From: Xylaria sp. FL1777
Taxonomy: Eukaryota; Ascomycota; Sordariomycetes; Xylariales; Xylariaceae
Direction: 5' to 3'
Assembly (NCBI GenBank): GCA_022578965.1
Contig: MU400603.1
Coordinates: 62,001-126,000, forward strand
Length of the DNA: 64,000 nucleotides
The notes beneath the pieces were generated by a model. It was given only the letters and a program-made list of their open reading frames with translations. It was not told the DNA's origin and did no database searches. How positions within the stretch are numbered: position 1 is the first letter of the stretch; every line of letters starts with the position of its first letter. Positions 60,543 through 64,000 of the stretch are shown piece by piece. The translations under genes were made by a program, and so were the position numbers.

Positions 60543-61900
60543 CTTGATATAATACGTTAACAACTTCTATGGCATGCAGATATAAAATGCGCAACAGAGA
60601 AAAGAGAATCAGACAGCGCACGAGAAAAACCGAACGAAGGACACGATCGCCAGGGTCCAGAAACGAGTGACAACTGGATTTATACCTGATGAAGGGAATA
60701 AGTAGAATTTCATTTTAAAGTACCTAGTAGAAATGTAACGATGTGCTTATATACTTGTCAAAGTTGCCTGATATATGTGGAGAAATCGCGGAAAGCTTAT
60801 TTCAATACCTGGTGTGCTACGGGTAGTTTAAACCACGCCGCAAGTGTGCATATACGGGGCATATACGGAAAGAAAGCATCACTGTAGGTCTTGACCTTCA
60901 CTGGCTCTGGTACAGCTACCCATTTATTTCAAATAGTACAGTTACTTTCAGCTCAAAATCTTTTTTCCATCCCTTATCTTTTTTACTTGGGGCTGCTGCA
61001 GCCAAGCCAGGGGGTTCCATTTCGACATGGTATATACCTAATTACATTTTCAGCCATACAGCGATACCCAAGCCTGAGAAGCTGCGCTTCCGTGCCTTAA
61101 TGACACGAGAGTACGGGCGATCAAGACTGACCAGAAATCCACGGCAATGCCAATGCATGTTGCTTTCCAAAAAAAAAACAAAAAAAAAAAAAAAACTCGA
61201 GATTCGACACAATGACCTCTATGGATGCCGTCCCGCTGTAGCCGGATATTGGAAGACGACGGGGAAGATCTGCGTAAAGCTGAATACCACGACGAAGGCA
61301 AATGTCCGCGTGATGACGGCTTTGGCCCTGGGTGTGCGGAAGATGCGCAGGTCAAATAAGAAGATCAATGCGCGGACGAGCGCTCAGGAGATGAAGTACA
61401 GACACGGACCGAGGCGGATGAAAGGTGAACTGTGTGTATATTAAAAGCTATGGAATTTGAAGGAAGAACATACCATGAGGAAAGAGGGAATATTTTACTG
61501 CGAGATGGCCCAAGGATCGACTCGAAAACCATGCTTTGACAATGATGTTTTTTTTTTCTAAAAAAAAAAAAAATCAAAAAAATCAGTATCCTTTCTTCGA
61601 AGCTTCGAACGATGGATTAAATACTCATAAGCAATATCGATCAAGGCGTATAAAGCGACGGTTAGGAAACGAATATGACGCTGGGGTCTGAGTTATGGTA
61701 GCGACGTTTAAGACTTCAAGTAGTGATATAGTAATGTGCAATCTCTTAATCAATGAGCTAGTGCACATAATAGGTCATTGCGGTAGAAGGATGTTTACCT
61801 GGATTGGTCTCTCAATTGCCATAGTGATGCTCCTGGATATAGAGGGTACTGAAAGGAAACACAAATGCTTATGCTTAACTACACTTATTAATACAAACAG
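60543..61900. other. Intergenic with poly(A) and poly(T) tracts
   Basis: Promoter of the Kre9-like gene and 3' flank of the cupin-like gene. A-rich tract at about 61169-61195, and a T10/A14 self-complementary tract at about 61549-61574. No coding sequence supported. Confidence 0.55.
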
Positions 61901-63274
61901 TCATATCCTGACCCACGGAGGGAGTCTCTTGAGACGAGCGATATGGTCTTCTTGTTTTTCGCCAACCCTCCTCTTGTTGGTTAGAAACCACGTGACGGTT
62001 GCATAGAGCTCCAGTCCGTTATTGATGCTTCGAACGGTGTACCACCAACCCTTTGGGACTAATAGGCCGGCCCCGGGCGTCAGAGTCGCGAAGACGACGT
62101 TCCCAGATGCGGCAAACTCGTGTTCCCACTCGCGTGTCCACTTGTTCGGGAGCGAAACCGGATAACGTTGGGGAGTGCCCTGCCACGGTGAGGGTATATC
62201 CCGATTAAACATCAGCGGCATCCCATTTGGTAACCTCGCATGGGGCGAGACTAGCGTCGCAATGCTGTAACCGGCTAGTTGTCCGACCATGACGGTGCTC
62301 GCTTGGTGGCGGCGCAATTCGCTACGTAATGGCCGTATTCCAGTGCGGACGGTGCATGCCTTGGTCTTGTAGGTAGACAATCCGATATCCCGGATGAAGT
62401 TGGGGAATGGAAACTCATCCGTCATCTTTTCCTCTAAGATCACTAAACCCTTTAACCTACTGAGGCACGCAGAGTAATCCGGGTCCTGGAATGGGTTATC
62501 TTTCAACGAGGGTGCTGTTTCGGCGACGGCTTTCTGGTCTTGGTTGTACTGATGTGCCGCGCGAATGAAAACCAGCGGTGCCTTGAAGGGTATATGCGGC
62601 TCTGAGCTGGCGCTGAAGGTTTCTTGTATTTCAGCAATGACCTCGTCGAGAAAGTCGTCTCTAAAACTCGACTGCGGCAGCCAATCGCGGAATCTGAGGA
62701 GGGGTGGATGGTCTCCCTCGAGCGAAGCTCGCGCGATGGTGCATCTGGCTTCGAGGTCGTCAAACGGGGCCCGGAAGTTAGCAGGCTCCGGACTCGCATC
62801 GGAGTTCGTTTGGCTGCGGCCTGTGGCAGCGCTTTCAAAGATGTCATGGAGAGGGCCAAAGCCGGGCGCCGTGTGTTTTCTCGGGCGCACTTCCGGGACT
62901 CTAAAGGAGCCCTCACGGTCGCTTGTCTGGCCGATCCAGGTCTGGCCGTCCAAGAGCCCGGGCAGGTTCTTAATAAGCAAGGGAGACCCGCGATTGAGCT
63001 TCTCTGTGTACTGAATCACCAGTTTATGGGGAGCGGCCTTGTAGGCGTCAACCGGACATAACTGCGGCTCTGGAATTTTATGCCGTCGCGGCCCTGGATG
63101 AGTCTGGGACGATGACGGTGATGGTGGTGATGGCGGCTGTGGCGTCTCGGCGCTGGACGTTGTGGTGGTGGTTCCAATGCTGCGAGGAAAACAGGCAGCC
63201 TGTAGATGTTGGCATCCAAGGCGACGACTCAAGGTCGGGGTGGTCTTGGCAGCCACAACCCAAGGCACACTCAT
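61901..63274 (-). CDS. Cupin/JmjC-like fold protein, probably mitochondrial
   Basis: A single exon of 457 residues. The N-terminal 70 residues are Ser/Thr/Pro/Arg-rich and poor in acids, compatible with a mitochondrial presequence. The C-terminal 130 residues look like the end of a JmjC/cupin-8 barrel: GQLAGYSIATLVSP, a NVVFATLTPGAGLLVPKGWW strand pair, then VTWFLTNK. In that family the PKGWW-type turn precedes the last iron-binding histidine; I do not see a complete HxD...H set, so catalytic activity is uncertain. The middle part is helical, with no recognised domain. The start is the first ATG of the frame. Confidence 0.65.
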   Translation of the reverse strand: MSVPWVVAAKTTPTLSRRLGCQHLQAACFPRSIGTTTTTSSAETPQPPSPPSPSSSQTHPGPRRHKIPEPQLCPVDAYKAAPHKLVIQYTEKLNRGSPLLIKNLPGLLDGQTWIGQTSDREGSFRVPEVRPRKHTAPGFGPLHDIFESAATGRSQTNSDASPEPANFRAPFDDLEARCTIARASLEGDHPPLLRFRDWLPQSSFRDDFLDEVIAEIQETFSASSEPHIPFKAPLVFIRAAHQYNQDQKAVAETAPSLKDNPFQDPDYSACLSRLKGLVILEEKMTDEFPFPNFIRDIGLSTYKTKACTVRTGIRPLRSELRRHQASTVMVGQLAGYSIATLVSPHARLPNGMPLMFNRDIPSPWQGTPQRYPVSLPNKWTREWEHEFAASGNVVFATLTPGAGLLVPKGWWYTVRSINNGLELYATVTWFLTNKRRVGEKQEDHIARLKRLPPWVRI

Positions 63275-63733
63275 CTCTCATCTGCTTCTCATCTGCATCA
63301 TATGTATATACTAGATACAAATGTAGGTAGTTGATTTGGCTGTCCTAGCAAAGCCACTTAGCATAAACTTACCTAGACTGGTATGTAATACACCAGCCAC
63401 AAAATAGCACGTGCAACAGGTATCTAAGCCACACTAATGATACCTAGTTACTTAAATACTTACCTACCTAATGTACATATATGTAGTCACCATGCTTATC
63501 TCAACATTGCTCATTACATTATAACATAAATTTATTAGCTCTGATCTAAATGTGAGAGCCCAATCTGGGCTTATATTTCTTCGAATATCTTAGGGAAACG
63601 TTTAAGGTCCCTTTGATCGGACCTGGTATAATCATTTAGTGAAACTCGCTATGGAATCAGGATACACCCTCATTGAAAGGGTATTCAACTGTTTGGGTGG
63701 CGCCAGGATCTAAGTAGTGTACTGTACTGCTGA
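63275..63733. other. Intergenic
   Basis: Promoter region with ACCTACCTA words near 63460; nothing else recognised. Confidence 0.55.
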
Positions 63734-64000
63734 TTATTGCATCCATTTCTGCAGCTCTTGATCGGTGTATTCCCACAACTTGCTCGCAAATTTCTTCTCC
63801 TTCGCAATCGCGTCTGCATCAGGGGGGAAAACGCCGACAGGTTCATAAAACCCACCCTGCTTGACTTCATTCCGAGGAACACTGACAGCCCACAGGTGGT
63901 TGAAGGTGCCTTCCTCGGGCGAAATCATCTTGCCCAACATCGAGGCGCGGACGAAGAGTCGGTCGGCGAGCTTGAGATCATTCACCAGGCCGGTCTCGAC
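63734..64000 (-). CDS. Short-chain dehydrogenase/reductase, C-terminal end (5' part outside window)
   Basis: The frame stays open to the window edge and codes for the last 88 residues. The segment NHLWAVSVPRNEVKQGGFYEPVG followed by KFASKLWEYTDQELQKWM is the typical C-terminus of fungal SDR enzymes of the retinol dehydrogenase/light-induced protein type, in which GGxYxxPVG closes the substrate pocket. The Rossmann motif and the YxxxK catalytic pair would lie upstream, beyond the window. The substrate is unknown. Confidence 0.8.
   Translation of the reverse strand, partial: VETGLVNDLKLADRLFVRASMLGKMISPEEGTFNHLWAVSVPRNEVKQGGFYEPVGVFPPDADAIAKEKKFASKLWEYTDQELQKWMQ

Overview
The window reads as filamentous ascomycete nuclear DNA (Pezizomycotina; Sordariomycetes is an inference). 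Evidence: most genes carry short GT..AG introns of about 48-150 nt, and the gene families are fungal: a Zn2Cys6-type regulator, a DIM-2-type DNA methyltransferase, a GH67 alpha-glucuronidase, Kre9/Knh1-like and Nab3-like proteins. Two tRNA genes have introns, and the intergenic DNA is rich in TAGG/ACCTACCT microsatellites. Exon structures were built by hand from frame, splice sites and family motifs, with no transcript evidence.

Left part (1-12.5 kb): the 3' end of a fungal-type transcription factor (+); a 1,136-residue DIM-2-like cytosine-5 DNA methyltransferase (-); a secreted GH67 alpha-glucuronidase (-) whose promoter carries an inverted pair of XlnR/Xyr1-type GGCTAA sites; and a doubtful small gene with five PPLVE repeats (+). 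A gene-poor tract of almost 10 kb follows (12.5-22.3 kb). It ends in a tandem tRNA-Pro/tRNA-Met pair (-), 30 bp apart, with a T-run only after the second gene.

Middle (22.9-46 kb): a small secreted orphan protein (-), a MAPEG membrane protein (-), a 4.3 kb stretch without a supported gene, a seven-exon phenol 2-monooxygenase-like flavoprotein (-), the polynucleotide kinase Grc3 (-) divergent from an RNA polymerase I Rpa34-type subunit (+), a D-2-hydroxyacid dehydrogenase (+), an F-box-like protein (-) next to a decayed monooxygenase tail, a conserved-looking protein of unknown function (+), and a dienelactone hydrolase/NTF2-like fusion (+).

Right part (46.8-64 kb): a CaMK-type kinase (-) and a mitochondrial ICT1/Pth4-like peptidyl-tRNA hydrolase (-), both with stop-free introns of length 3n; a Nab3-like RRM protein (+); a LETM1-like mitochondrial protein (-); a RidA protein (-) with a 31-copy trinucleotide repeat in an intron; a short SINE-like retroposon with an 11-bp target-site duplication; a Kre9/Knh1-like secreted protein (-); a cupin/JmjC-like protein (-); and the C-terminus of a short-chain dehydrogenase (-).

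Functionally this is mostly housekeeping: ribosome biogenesis, mitochondrial translation quality control, nuclear RNA processing and Ca2+ signalling. Genome defence (DIM-2), hemicellulose use (GH67) and a few accessory oxidoreductases are interspersed. I see no complete secondary-metabolite cluster, CRISPR array or autonomous transposon. The observations most worth following are the tRNA dicistron, the GGCTAA inverted repeat, the in-frame introns, the shared grc3/rpa34 promoter and the retroposon.
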